From: Onthophagus taurus
Taxonomy: Eukaryota; Arthropoda; Insecta; Coleoptera; Scarabaeidae
Assembly: GCF_036711975.1 (NCBI RefSeq)
Contig: NC_091973.1
Coordinates: forward strand, 18,910,001-18,974,000
DNA: 64,000 nucleotides
Direction of reading: 5' to 3'
The stretch's first letter is position 1; each line of letters starts with the position of its first letter. Below, piece after piece: positions 48,720 to 59,136 of the stretch. The notes below the pieces were generated by a model. The model did no database searches, was not told the origin of the DNA, and saw only the letters and a list, made by a program, of their open reading frames with translations. Position numbers and translations under genes: made by a program.

Positions 48720-49164
48720 AATTAGATGTACCGCCGGACACAACGATATTTTACGATAAAAGTTCTAAAAAGCTCTCATTCAGATTGATTATTCGCAGTG
48801 ACTCTTTTTGATTACTATTGTGGGTTTTATTATTATTGTGACATTTGATTAACCCTTAGTCCCGTGTGTTTTGAAAAATCAAACCCGCGCGTCGGCGTAC
48901 TTTATTCCACTCCTGGTATTCTCTTCTTTTTAAGAAGCCGGTTACTGTATTGCTTAATTCTTATTTAGAATATGAAAAATAAATGAACAAATGAAATGAT
49001 AATAGTATAATATTATACCAAAGAATAAGAAAATCTAAGACAAACAAAGAAAAACAAGATAAAAATAAAACAACACTTATTTTACTGAAAAAGTGTTCAA
49101 ATAAATATAATAAATACATTAAAAAGAGACATTCTAAAATAATTAAAAAAAAAAGTTAAAATTA

Positions 49165-49365
49165 TTATGACTCATCTGATTTATTGGGATCATTACATTT
49201 GAGATAAACTTGTTTTATAATCAGATGATTTTTGCACATAAATTCATAGCACTCATCACATTTTTTTGTTGTGTAATTATTTTTAGCTCTACCACCTAAT
49301 TGGCATCGTTCTCTGATTTTTCTTGAATATGGATCTGTTTGCTGCGATGTCGATGGAGTGTCTAT
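49165..49365 (-). pseudogene. piggyBac transposase C-terminal Cys-rich domain
   Basis: Contains RERCQLGGRAKNNYTTKKCD, then ECYEFMCKNH, the C-terminal zinc-binding domain of piggyBac transposases that recognises the TIR. It continues the frame cut at 52592 once the 49366-52587 insertion is removed. Confidence 0.7.
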
Positions 49366-49998
49366 ACAGGGTGTCTCAGCGAAACCGGTCATTAGACTTT
49401 TCTGGGGTTCTGGCCAAACAAAAAATTTTAGAATGCAGACTTAAGTGTCATCAATTACGTTCTCTTCATCTAAAATATTTTCAGATTTCTAGCACTTCCG
49501 GTTATACCGGAAGTCGCCACCTACTTTATTTTTTTAAATGGAACATCCTGTATATTTTTACATATTTGGATTTGTCTATTTTGAAGGTTTGTAAATAACT
49601 TTACTTTTTGCAATTTGAACTAGCAATTCTCGAGTTATTCGAATTTTTCTAGAAAAATTTGCTCCAGCGGACATTTGTTCAAAAAATCATAGAACACTCA
49701 ATTTTTGAGATATCAATTTAGGATTCAGAACATGCTTAAACAACATGATGGAGTATGTTTTGGTGCCGAGAACGGCTGTCTAGATCGTTTGGTCATTTTA
49801 CTATGATAAGTTAACTTTTCGAAATTTGGAAGCACCATAACTTCATTTTTTTAAATGGCACCCCCCATATTTTATTACTTAGTCGTCTTCGGCGTCTCAT
49901 TTTACATCTTTTATATTCCATATGTCCTATGCCTAACATTAATAGTTTGAGAAATAATTAGGGTTTTTTGAAAAATGCTCATATGGATATTAAGTGTG
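49366..49998. repeat. Left long TIR
   Basis: Inverse of 51950-52587 with scattered substitutions and small indels. Contains the inner palindrome CTTCCGGTTATACCGGAAG at 49494-49512. Confidence 0.85.
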
Positions 49999-50057
49999 CC
50001 ATGGAAAACAAATGTTTAATGACTTATTGATAAACGTCAAAGTCTAATTTAGGTGGT

Positions 50058-50453
50058 TTGATGCTTGTGAGTCTAAAACCAGTTAATATGGATATTGATA
50101 ACGTAAATAATGTTTATGCAAATGAAGAAATCCATAATTTATTTTTTGTGCACGAAAAGTGCGCCAAAGTTCTTAGTAGAAGTTGTAGAATGTTTAATGA
50201 AAATTATCCACATTTATCTCCGATGACAAAAGGTAAATTTAGAGGAATAGAAGCAAATTTTTTGCATTTTGGACGAATTAATCACGTGTTAAACTGACCA
50301 AAAAATGTAGTAGATAATGCAACGGAAGAGGTGAATACCTTGGCTTATTTCGAGCCCAGTCCCAACACCTCTATTCGAGCTGCCAAAGAAGATCTGGGAA
50401 TCATACTACGAACTTTGTCGCGCTATTCATGCAAAGAAAATAAATTAAAAATT
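50058..50453 (+). pseudogene. HTH-containing transposase-like remnant
   Basis: Two pieces in different frames: FVHEKCAKVLSRSCRMFNEN with FRGIEANFLHFG, and after 50300 NVVDNATEEVNTLAYFEPSP, SIRAAKEDLGIILRTLSRY. The latter has the spacing of a DUF4817-type helix-turn-helix (N-x-S-x-R-x-A). It probably belongs to the long-TIR transposon. The catalytic part is not present. Confidence 0.4.
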
Positions 50454-50470
50454 TCTTGATTTGTGTAAAT

Positions 50471-51787
50471 ACAGTAAAGACCGGTTATAACGAGTATGCT
50501 TTATAACGAGCACCTGCTCTATAACGAGCAAGCTTCCAAGTCCCGTGAAAAATCCTATACTTACAATGTAAAAAATCTCGGTTATAACGCGTGCTCGGTT
50601 ATAACGAGAGTTCGGTTGTAGTTTTGCGTGTTTTGTACCGTCTATAACGAGCGAATGACGTAAAAATCTGGCGACGTCGTGACGCGCCATTTGGGCACCA
50701 TGGGCAGTTCAGTTTATCGCTAGATTTACGTGAACTTGTATCTATATGTCGTTACAAAAATCCTCATATTAACAACTTAGAATGTATTGAACTTGCGTAC
50801 TTTCCGCGAAATTCAACTTCCGTCTTACAACCGATGGACCGAGGCATAATTAAATCAATGAAAACGTTTTACCGACAAAAGTTATTGTTCAAGTTAGTAG
50901 AAGCTATGGATCTGAACGAAAAATTAAAAATCGATATTTTAGATGCCATAATAATGCTAAACAGCGCATGGATAAATGTTAAAAAAGAAACAATAATGAA
51001 TTGCTTTCGTCATGCATTCGGCAATCTTGCAGAGAGTTTTAGCGAGGAATATGAAATTAATTCCCTTAGCTCAATTAATTACGCGTATCTCTGCGGAAGA
51101 AAATCTTTCTAGTTGGGCAGAGAAAACCGGTTTGGAAATAGACGGTATCGATTTAAATTTATTTGCCACTATCGATGACGATGTTACTACTGGTTCCATT
51201 CTATCTGACACTGAAATAATGTCTAACGTGTTGAATAAATTTTCCCATTTTCTAGGGTGACACGTTACATTGCAACCAACTATGCGGACAATACTGAATG
51301 TATGTTCGCATGCAATACAACAAACAAAAATATTTGCCAGGAATTATTACATAAAAGCATAAAACAGAAAAACATCCGAGAATATTTCAATAAAAATTAA
51401 TTTTAGATGTATAATAGTATAGATGTTTAGTTAATTAGTTTTAGTCTATTAGGTAGTTGTATCTGTCTTAAACAATAATGTTATGAAAAATTGCAAAAAC
51501 ATGATAATGTATTTTTTTGTTTTTACCTTTTCAATCGTATACTTTTAAAGCAAACAAAATTTCTCATAGTGATTAATTTCTGATAGTGAATAAACAAAAA
51601 TTTCATTGTAAAAGTGCAAAAACAAAAAGATTTTATTAAGTCGTTCTTAAAATTGCTGGTTACTACTTTTTGCACAACTATTAAAATTTATGTTACATAT
51701 TACGACAACCTTGGTTATAACGAGGTACCGTCTATAGCGAGCAATTTTTTCGGTCCCTTGACTGCTCGTTATAACCGGTCTTCACTG
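50471..51787 (+). mobile_element. Tigger/pogo-like transposon, decayed
   Basis: 1,317 bp with TIRs CAGTAAAGACCGGTTATAAC and, inverted, CAGTGAAGACCGGTTATAAC, flanked by TA (50469-50470 and 51788-51789), as expected of pogo/Tigger. Several extra ATAACGAGC words repeat inside both ends. Carries the C-terminal part of a DDE transposase; the rest is deleted. Confidence 0.88.
50770..51260 (+). pseudogene. Tigger/pogo DDE transposase, C-terminal fragment
   Basis: Reads LECIELAYFPRNSTSVLQPM then DRGIIKSMKTFYRQKLL, the conserved segment that follows the second Asp in Tigger/jerky transposases and includes the third acidic residue (QPMDRG). A helical C-terminus follows in two frames to 51260. N-terminal DNA-binding domains and the first catalytic Asp are gone. 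Confidence 0.75.
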
Positions 51788-51949
51788 TATTACTTTCGTT
51801 ATTGTTATCGATTTTAACTCGTTTCAGTACTAATATTAAGGGACATAACATAATTATTAGCTCACATGCATCTTAATGTCACTTATGACGTAAACAAGTG
51901 AGTCTTTGACAAGAACTCATTGAGAAGGCTTGTTTTTCATTTCACACTA

Positions 51950-52587
51950 GGCTAAATATCCATATGATATGTGTGCATTTTTCAAAAAACCCTAATTATC
52001 TCCCAAACTATTAATATTAGGTATGGGCCATATGGGATATAAAAGATGTAGAATGAGACACCGAAGACGACTAAAAAATAAAATATGGAGGGTGCCATTT
52101 AAAATAATGAAGTTATGGTACTTCCAAATTTTGAAAAGTTAACGTGCCATAGTAAAGTGATCAAACGTTCTAGACCGCAGTTCTCGGCACCAAAACATAC
52201 TCCATCATGTTGCTTAAGCATGTTCTCAATCCTAAATTGATATCCCAAAAAATGAGTGTTTTCTGATTTTTTGAACAAATGTCTGCTGGAGCAGATTTTT
52301 CTAGAAAAATTCGAATAACTCGAGAACGACCGAATCAAATTGCAAAAAGTAAAGTTATTTATAAACCTTGAAAACAGACAAATCCAAATATGTAAAAATA
52401 TACAGGGTGTTCCATTTAAAAAAATAAAGTTGGTGGCGACTTCCGGTATAACCGGAAGTGCAAGAAATCTGAAAATATTTTAGACGAAGAGATCGTAATT
52501 GATAATACTTAAGTCTGAATTCTCAAATTTTTATTTTCGCCAGAACCCCAGAAACGTCTAATGACCGGTCTCGGTGAGACACCCTGT
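51950..52587. repeat. Right long TIR
   Basis: Inverse of 49366-49998; ends ACACCCTGT at 52587 next to the piggyBac frame. Confidence 0.85.
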
Positions 52588-52591
52588 CTAT

Positions 52592-52875
52592 GTTGGTTCT
52601 TGGAGCATACCCTTTTAAGAAATTGATTGGCAGGGTAGTTATTTGGCTTCTTTGGATCAAAAATTCGTTCATCTTCAATGCCAAAAGATTTTAGAAAATC
52701 TTTTATAAATTGCGGCTTTGCTTTTGTTTTGTCGCTCAAACTGTACAAAATCTGGGCATTTCTTCCTGCCATATTTATTGTTGAAAAATACCAGGATAAA
52801 GTCGACCTCCTGGTTTTTCTAGTTACTATATAGTTTTGACATATTTGATCATTTGTGTCAACGCCCCCCTTCGTA
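52592..52875 (-). pseudogene. piggyBac transposase, catalytic 3' segment
   Basis: From GVDTNDQICQNYIVTRKTRR (the GVD-x-x-DQ motif with the late catalytic Asp) through YFSTINMAGRNAQILYSLSD to QFIKDFLKSFG. It continues after the 3.2-kb insertion at 49365. No upstream part is present. Confidence 0.7.
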
Positions 52876-52880
52876 TTGGT

Positions 52881-53960
52881 AATTTAAATCTACTGGTGGG
52901 TAGTTCACCCCCGCGGTCCCTATGCAAGTGGAAATTATTAACGGATATTTGATTCTAAGGTAGTCTAGAAGATTTGTGTAAAGCTTGGTTCCGATCTTCG
53001 ACCGAATAAGGGCGGTAGGGATAATTAAAATCTATAGGTGGGTAGTTCACCCCCGCGGTCCCTATGCAAGTGAAAATTCATAACGGATGTTTGATTCTAA
53101 TGTAGTCTAGAAGATTTGTGTAAAGTTTGGTTCGGATCTTCGACCGAATAAGAGCGGTAGGGGGTAATTAAAATCTACTGGTGGGTAGTTCACCCCTGCG
53201 GTCCCTATGCAAGTGGAAATTGTTAACGGATATTTGATTCTAATGTAGTCTAGAAGATTTGTGTAAAGTTTGTTCACTCCCACGGTCCCTATGCAAGTGG
53301 AAATTGTTAACGGATATTTGATTCTAATGTAGTCGAGAAGATTTGTGTGAAGTTTGGTTCGGATCTTCGACCGAATAAGGGCGGTAGGGGTAATTAAAAT
53401 CTACTGGTGGGTAGTTCACCCCGCAGTCCCTATGCAAGTGAAAATTGTTAACGGATATTTGATTCTAATGTAGTCTAGAAGATTTGTGTAAAGTTTGGTT
53501 TGGATCTTCGACCGAATAAGGGCGGTAGGGATAATTAAAATCTACTGGTGGGTAGTTCACCCCCGCGGTCCCTATGCAAGTGGAAATTGTTAACGGATAT
53601 TTGATTCTAATGTAGTCTAGAAGATTTGTGTAAAGTTTGGTTCGGATCTTCCACCGAATAGGGGTGGTAGGGATAATTAAAATCTACTGGTGGGTAGTTA
53701 ACCCCCGCGGTCCCTATGCAAGTGAACATTGTTAGCGGATATTTGATTCTAATGTAGTCTAGATCACTTGTGTAAAGTTTGGTTCGGATCTTCGTCCGAA
53801 TAAGGGCGGTAGGGGTAATTAAAATCTACTGGTGGGTAGTTCATCCCCGCGGACCATTTGCAAGTGGAATATCTTTCGATGAATATATTTTTTATCATGT
53901 CTAGAAGGCGTATATAAAGTTTGGTTCGGATCTTTGAACCAATAAGGGAGCTGGAGCCAC
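52881..53960. repeat. Satellite array, 142/143-bp unit
   Basis: About seven and a half head-to-tail copies. AATTAAAATCTACTGGTGGG recurs at 52881, 53023, 53166, 53392, 53533, 53675 and 53817, mostly 141-143 bp apart. The 226-bp step at 53166-53392 contains one internally deleted extra copy. Copies are about 90-95% alike by eye; the last is most diverged. No coding frame. Confidence 0.93.
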
Positions 53961-54280
53961 TAATTTTAATTAAAATTGCTGATTGTACCTTGGTATTAGT
54001 GACAAATATATTTTAATTTTGTCTAATTACTTTTAATATACTGTAATTAACTTGTTAAGTTGATAATGTAATGTTTTTTTGTTCGAAAAAATTGATACCC
54101 CGTGTGTCCGGTATTACGGACGTCTATGGGCGTTCGGGTATCATCGGAAATTTTTACTGCTGTCCGTTAAAAATCTGCCCGTTAGCGTATTATTACAAGC
54201 ACCTCTGTCTCCTATACCTGAAGTTCACAAAAACTGTGGAAATGTAGAGGTAGATCTCATCTTCAAACTCAAATAATTAA
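53961..54280. other. Spacer without recognised features
   Basis: AT-rich; an open frame at 54079-54276 has no family resemblance. Confidence 0.55.
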
Positions 54281-54553
54281 ATGTGTAATAATATCGGCAA
54301 TCCACAGGAATTCCAACAAATATTAATGGCCCGAGTTGATGGCAAGGAACTGTTAAGTGAATATGCGTCAAGCAAAGACCTCAGTACTTCAAGTAGAAAA
54401 AAAACAAACATTGTTGTGTCAATAATCATTGAAAAACATGGTAGCTATCCTGGAAAAGATGTAAAAAGTAAATATGCTAAAGAAATAACAAAATTATTTC
54501 ATTGTTATGAAAACAATGATGGAAATGAATATGTACGTTTCATGTACAATTAA
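54281..54553 (+). CDS. Short unknown protein, SAM-domain-like start (tentative)
   Basis: 90 codons: LMARVDGKELLSEYASSKDL, RKKTNIVVSIIIEKHGSYPG, KYAKEITKLFHCYEN. The pattern L-L-x-E-Y, L-x-x-x-x-R-x-x, I-x-x-LF resembles the start of SAMD3-like or transposon-derived proteins found in many insect copies. It may be the first coding exon of such a protein or a remnant; no continuation is visible downstream. Confidence 0.3.
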   Translation: MCNNIGNPQEFQQILMARVDGKELLSEYASSKDLSTSSRKKTNIVVSIIIEKHGSYPGKDVKSKYAKEITKLFHCYENNDGNEYVRFMYN

Positions 54554-54599
54554 GTAAAATTTCATATTTAACTGCTATCATTAATATTTTCTAGAAACT

Positions 54600-54894
54600 T
54601 TTTTTTAATCCGGAAGATAGAACAGGATTTCTCGAGAATCGTTTGAGGACCGTAAATAGATCTAATGCCTTAACATACCACAAAATTATCAATGGCAGCT
54701 TCGAGTCGCCAGCACTTCTTGAAACTATTACTATACGCATTTCTCCCCGATTGCTTCGATTAGATTATATATTTCACACTCCCATTCATCGTACGAATGT
54801 CTTTCAGAATTCTCCTATGCTGAGAGTGGCACACACTTGTGATCATTTTTATCGCAACGCAGTCTTCAGTAGTTCACGTAGGGAATTTAAATTG
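54600..54894 (+). pseudogene. Non-LTR ORF2 C-terminal fragment
   Basis: Reads ALTYHKIINGSFESPALLET, FHTPIHRTNVFQNSPMLRVA, TCDHFYRNAVFSSSRREFK, the C-terminal region after the RT in CR1/jockey-type ORF2. It joins in frame to gypsy-2 RNase H at about 54895, forming a chimeric open frame. Confidence 0.6.
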
Positions 54895-56525
54895 GTATTT
54901 GCTCCGATATTACCTCGACCCAATTTTGATCATGATTTCGTGATACAGACAGACGCCTCTGACTACGGTATTGGGGCGATTTTAACACAAGAGTACGAGT
55001 CGGGCGAAAACGTGATATGCTATCTGAGTAGGTCATTAACGCCTCAAGAACAGAAGTACAGTACAACAGAAAAAGAATGCCTTGCGGTTTTGTGGACAAT
55101 CGAAAAACTTAGACCTTACGTGGAGGGTGCTCATTTTACAGTGATCACAGATAACTACTCGCTTGTATGGCTAAATAGTTTAAAAACTCCTTCCGGTCGG
55201 TTAGCTCGGTGGTCTATAAGACTTCAACAATACAACTATACGATCAAGCACAGAAAGGGTAAAGAACACGTAGTTCCTGACGGTTTGTCGCGTTCGGTAC
55301 CGGTATTGGTGGAGGAGGTGGTTAAGCAGATTGTTGACGAGGTGAGGGACGTATGGTATGATGATTTGCGATCGAGAATTGAATCGAAACCTGGAAACTT
55401 CCTTTTGTATCGGGTCGAAAACGGTAAAATCTTTAAAATAATTAACGTCAAATACTCGAAATTATCTGGTCATTAAACGTTTTCACGACGATGCGACCAT
55501 CGGAGGTCATCTCGGGATGTTTAAAACCATAGCAAAGATAGCACAACAATATTACTGGAAAAAATTAAAATGTGATATAATCAAAAATGTACGGAGGTGT
55601 GAAGTATGTCAAAGAATAAAACCTGAACAAAAATCGAAAGACGGTGAGATGAAAAGTCATTTAGGAATTGGAAAACCGTGGGAACAAATTAGTGTTGATA
55701 TAATAGGTCCCTTACCGAGAAGCTCACGCGAATTTTCTTATATCTTGTTGTATTCGATACATTTAGCAAGTTCCGAGTATGTTTTCCTCTGCGACAAGCT
55801 ACGCGGTAGCTTGTGGTTCGAAACCTTGAGGAAGGTATCTTTTTGACGGTGTACCTAGAGTGATCATTTCCGATAATGGAGTTCAATTTCGGTCGAATCT
55901 TTATAAACAACTACTGAAAACTTATAACGTGACTAGTAAATATACTCCGTATTATCACGCGCAAGTGAACCCTACCGAAAGGGTTAATCGTACTATTAAA
56001 ACCATGCTTGTCGCATATGTAAGTGATAATCACAGAAAATGGGATCGGTACTTGAGTAAAGTAGTTTGCGCGCTAAGAACTGCAAAACATGAAGTAACGG
56101 GTTGCTCCCCATATTTCGATAATTATGGTAGGGAAATGGTGCTTGACGGAGAGTTTCATGATATGTTTGGAGGCAGAAAGTTTGATGATGTGGGAAAACG
56201 GGAAAGGGTTTTCGGATCGTTGTTTAAGGAGATACATTGCCGTATAAAAAGCGTTGGATATTGCTTTCAATAGATATAATCTTAGGAGTAGGAAAGTCGA
56301 TTTTAATGAGGGAGTACTTGTTTTACGACGGAATTTTATGATATCGGTTACTTAGAAGGGTATATCGGGTAAAATGGTTAATAAGTATTTAGGACCTTTT
56401 CGCGTTCGGAAGAAAATCTCACCTGAGGTTTACGAGCGCAAGGATAGTGATGGCAATTCTCTTGTCGGACATTGGCATGTTTCGCATTTAAAACCATACA
56501 ACGAACAAATATATTTTCGTACGTA
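54895..56525 (+). pseudogene. pol: gypsy-2 pol fragment: RNase H and integrase
   Basis: RNase H: VIQTDASDYGIGAILTQEYE, YSTTEKECLAVLWTIEKLRP, VITDNYSLVWL. Integrase finger CEVCQRIK, core VDIIGPLPRS (D), IISDNGVQF (D), NPTERVNRT (E); a GPF-type module KYLGPFRV with HWHVSHLKPY at 56480. Frame breaks at 55476, 55846 and 56273. The RT core and LTRs are missing. The end near 56525 carries TAG stops. Confidence 0.8.
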
Positions 56526-56529
56526 GCGT

Positions 56530-57098
56530 GCGGAATAGAGTTAGAATATGCCTACTGCCTGTTTTTCGTCCTTCTTGTTTAGTTTTTCTTTCTCCTTATA
56601 GATGGGTTGGTACTTTATGTTTGTATGGTGGTTAATTTCTTCCGATCTTCTCTGCAAAAACACAGTCGATTTCTTGTGCAATGGTTTCGCGTAATACTTT
56701 TAGGAAATCATTGTCTTTTATTATATCCATTACACACGATTTAACTAGCTCACGACGATCCGTACCAAAGCGCGTTTTCTCGGTCATTACGCTTTTTCAC
56801 TGATACCTTGTTACTCTTATTTTAACTATAAAATAAATACGTTTTAATAGCAGAGCAAGTTTCACGCGTGTCTACCATTACTTCTCGAATAAAAACTTTT
56901 TCCCAAGTTGGCATGTTAAGTTTTGATAAGATTTGACTAATACTTCCTCGTTCATATCCAGAATCTTATTTCTTTCTTTTTAACTGATTTTAATTTTCTT
57001 CCAAACATGGCCACAGCTGGACTAACTTCGGTAGAACTTTAAGATACATTGCGGTAATCAAATAAATATCTACACAAAGCTATATTTACATCTTCTTT
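56530..57098. other. Degenerate spacer between two gypsy fragments
   Basis: No coding match recognised on either strand. Confidence 0.5.
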
Positions 57099-57785
57099 TT
57101 ATAATGCTGCTTTCTTTATTGCATTTTTAATTATTTTCACGACATTCTCTGCAGCTCCATTGCTCTGTGGATGATATGGAGGCGAGAGCATTTGCCGAAT
57201 ACCATTCAATTTTAAATAATTACCAAATTCTGCAGAGGAAAACTGCAAAATATTTTTCTCAAAAAGGTAATTAATGATTTTACATTTGTACAACTCATTT
57301 GCTCAACCTCAATGCATTTGGTGTACGTATCAATTAAAATTAAAGAACGTTTACTAAAAATAGGTGATAAAAAGTCTAAATGAAGTCTATTCCATGGTCT
57401 ATTTGTTAAGGGCCAGGGTCTAGGAGCAATTTTAGGTGGATTATTCATTACTGCGGCACAGATTTTACAACTTTACAACCCCATACTATACAGTCGTATT
57501 CTAAATGTAATTGGTCTTTCTTATTTACAAACGTTAATAATTTATCCCCTATCTCTTTCTGATCCCGCCCGCCGTGTGAGCAATAACTGTAAACTTTACT
57601 CAGAATTGAATCTATTCTAGTTTGCATTTTAATTTGTTTATGATTTATTGGTGGAAATTCTTGTAAATAGAATAAATAACCCATATCGACGTTCTCTTCA
57701 TGTTTATGTTAACGGTAGCCGCGACAATGCGTCCGCGATTATGTTCTCTTTAGAATTTATAAATTTAATTGAATATTGATAGGTT
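57099..57785 (-). pseudogene. pol: gypsy-3 pol fragment: RNase H end and integrase
   Basis: Reading down from 57785: KFINSKENIIADALSRLPL (end of RNase H), then VNKKDQLHLEYDCIVWGCKV, RPWNRLHLDFLSPIF (first Asp), LILIDTYTKCIEVEQM, and HPQSNGAAENVVKIIKNAIK with the Glu. The second Asp region is lost near 57240. Several frame shifts. Of the K02A2.6-like gypsy type, different from gypsy-2. Confidence 0.75.
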
Positions 57786-57899
57786 GATAAAATTATACGA
57801 CTATTAGGTATATAATCCGGTTAACCGCAGACTTAGTTGCTTCTAACTGTCTTCCTAGCTGTAAAAGATGTTCGAATGAAACAATATCGATCAACGTAA

Positions 57900-58650
57900 G
57901 TTGTCATTAGAAGGCCGGTGATAAGTTTTTAAGAATTATACGTAACTGTCCCGTTTCCGATACTTTCGCGCTCATACGAGAAAATAAATTTCGCATTATT
58001 GAAACATAAATGCCAATACGTTCAGTCGGGCCTCAACATAATCGGAGGGCTGAAATTCAGAACGCAAATCCTCTACGTGTTCCCAGTTCGTATAATTATC
58101 GCGGTTCGCACGGTACCAAATGAGAGCTTTATCGGTGAATAAATCGACTGTCGATGTAAAAAGAACAGTTTTTGATACTCGAAAACTCCTTCTCGAAATT
58201 CTTCCTTCTCCCTTCTCCTCGCGTTTACCGAAATCTCTTCGTCGTCTGATATATTAACCGATTCCAAACTAGGCTCATCCGAAACTATATTTTCAACCGG
58301 GGGCTAGTTAGACTTTTGAGGTGTCGAAGAACCTCTCGCTTTCATTTCTAAACGCGTCGACAAAGACACTATTTCTCCTGCTGGTTTCCGTCGTTACCTC
58401 AGCCCGATTTGCGCGACCAAACTAAATGTCGAAGGTGTTTACAAATATTACGAAATTCCGTGCTACTTGTCGCAATTACTCCCAACGCATCTATTTGCCT
58501 CTGAATTCGAGTGATATCATCTTTAATCGCTTGAGTATCTCGTCGAAAGTAAACGGATTTTTCGGTAATTTGAATCTTTTATCGCGCTCCATTTTAAGCA
58601 ATTTTCGGAGGGTACATCTCATTTCATCGTGACCCCCTTATCTCACAAGG
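57900..58650 (-). pseudogene. gag: gypsy-type gag fragment
   Basis: A capsid-like stretch on the minus strand near 58050-58160 reads DLFTDKALIWYRANRDNYTN, WEHVEDLRSEFQPSDYVEAR, with a related continuation (GQLRIILKNL) near 57930 in another frame and an acidic Arg/Glu-rich start (ISVNARRREKEEFREG) at 58200. Many frame shifts. Possibly gag of the gypsy-3 copy. Confidence 0.5.
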
Positions 58651-58679
58651 GGACCTTACGGGTTCGTCATCACCGATTT

Positions 58680-59136
58680 TGTTCATATTTATAGGGATTG
58701 AAGATCAGTGTGCTGGAAAATATCCGAGAAAATCGATTTCAAAATATTCAAAATATTTCACAATAGTAGAAGTACGATAAAATTTGTCTTTAGTATACAG
58801 TTTCGATTGGTCGAGGAACTATGAGCACGGCTTTGAATGTTCCACTCGAGCTTTCGAACCGAGCGGACGTCCCTCCCCTCCCTTCGTAAGTGCTCCGGAA
58901 TTTCTGAGTGTGACAGTGCGTACGTGATTAAGCTATCGTTTTTCGCAGAACAGTTTTTCTAAAAACTTACCTGCGCCGCCGGCTAAACAAAGAACCCGGC
59001 TCAAGGGTCGGGTCCGTCGGGTAACTCAGGTACCTGAGTACCCCGGTTTTTCGAGTTAAAAATTCGTTTTAAACTTAAAAACTTTTAAATTAAAGTGAGC
59101 GAATTACACAAACCGAGTAAAAACACGCGCCCCATA
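58680..59136 (+). other. Jockey-type element 5' region
   Basis: Noncoding. The element probably begins around 58900, where base composition changes. Contains the palindrome ACTCAGGTACCTGAGT at 59024-59039 and several GGGTCGGGT/CGGGTAAC words. Internal promoter motifs not proven. Confidence 0.4.

Larger units (their letters stand above)
49366..52587. mobile_element. DNA transposon with about 630-bp terminal inverted repeats
   Basis: Begins ACAGGGTGTCTC and ends with its complement. Flanked by CTAT (49362-49365 and 52588-52591), a candidate 4-bp duplication within the piggyBac gene. The arms match at high identity over about 630 bp (49366-49998 and 51950-52587), including CACTTCCGGTTATACCGGAA. 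The interior holds an HTH-type coding remnant and a Tigger copy. Superfamily not determined. Confidence 0.8.
48853..52875 (-). mobile_element. piggyBac remnant containing a long-TIR transposon
   Basis: Starts CCCTTAGTCCCGTG right after TTAA (48849-48852), the piggyBac target and TIR style. The transposase 3' half reads on the minus strand from 52875 (GVDTNDQICQNY) to 49165, interrupted by the insertion at 49366-52587. The 5' half and second TIR are missing; the satellite at 52881 replaces them. Confidence 0.75.

Noticed and set aside
52881..53960. CRISPR-like array
   Set aside because: Direct head-to-tail satellite units of 142/143 bp without short repeats and unique spacers; the genome is eukaryotic.
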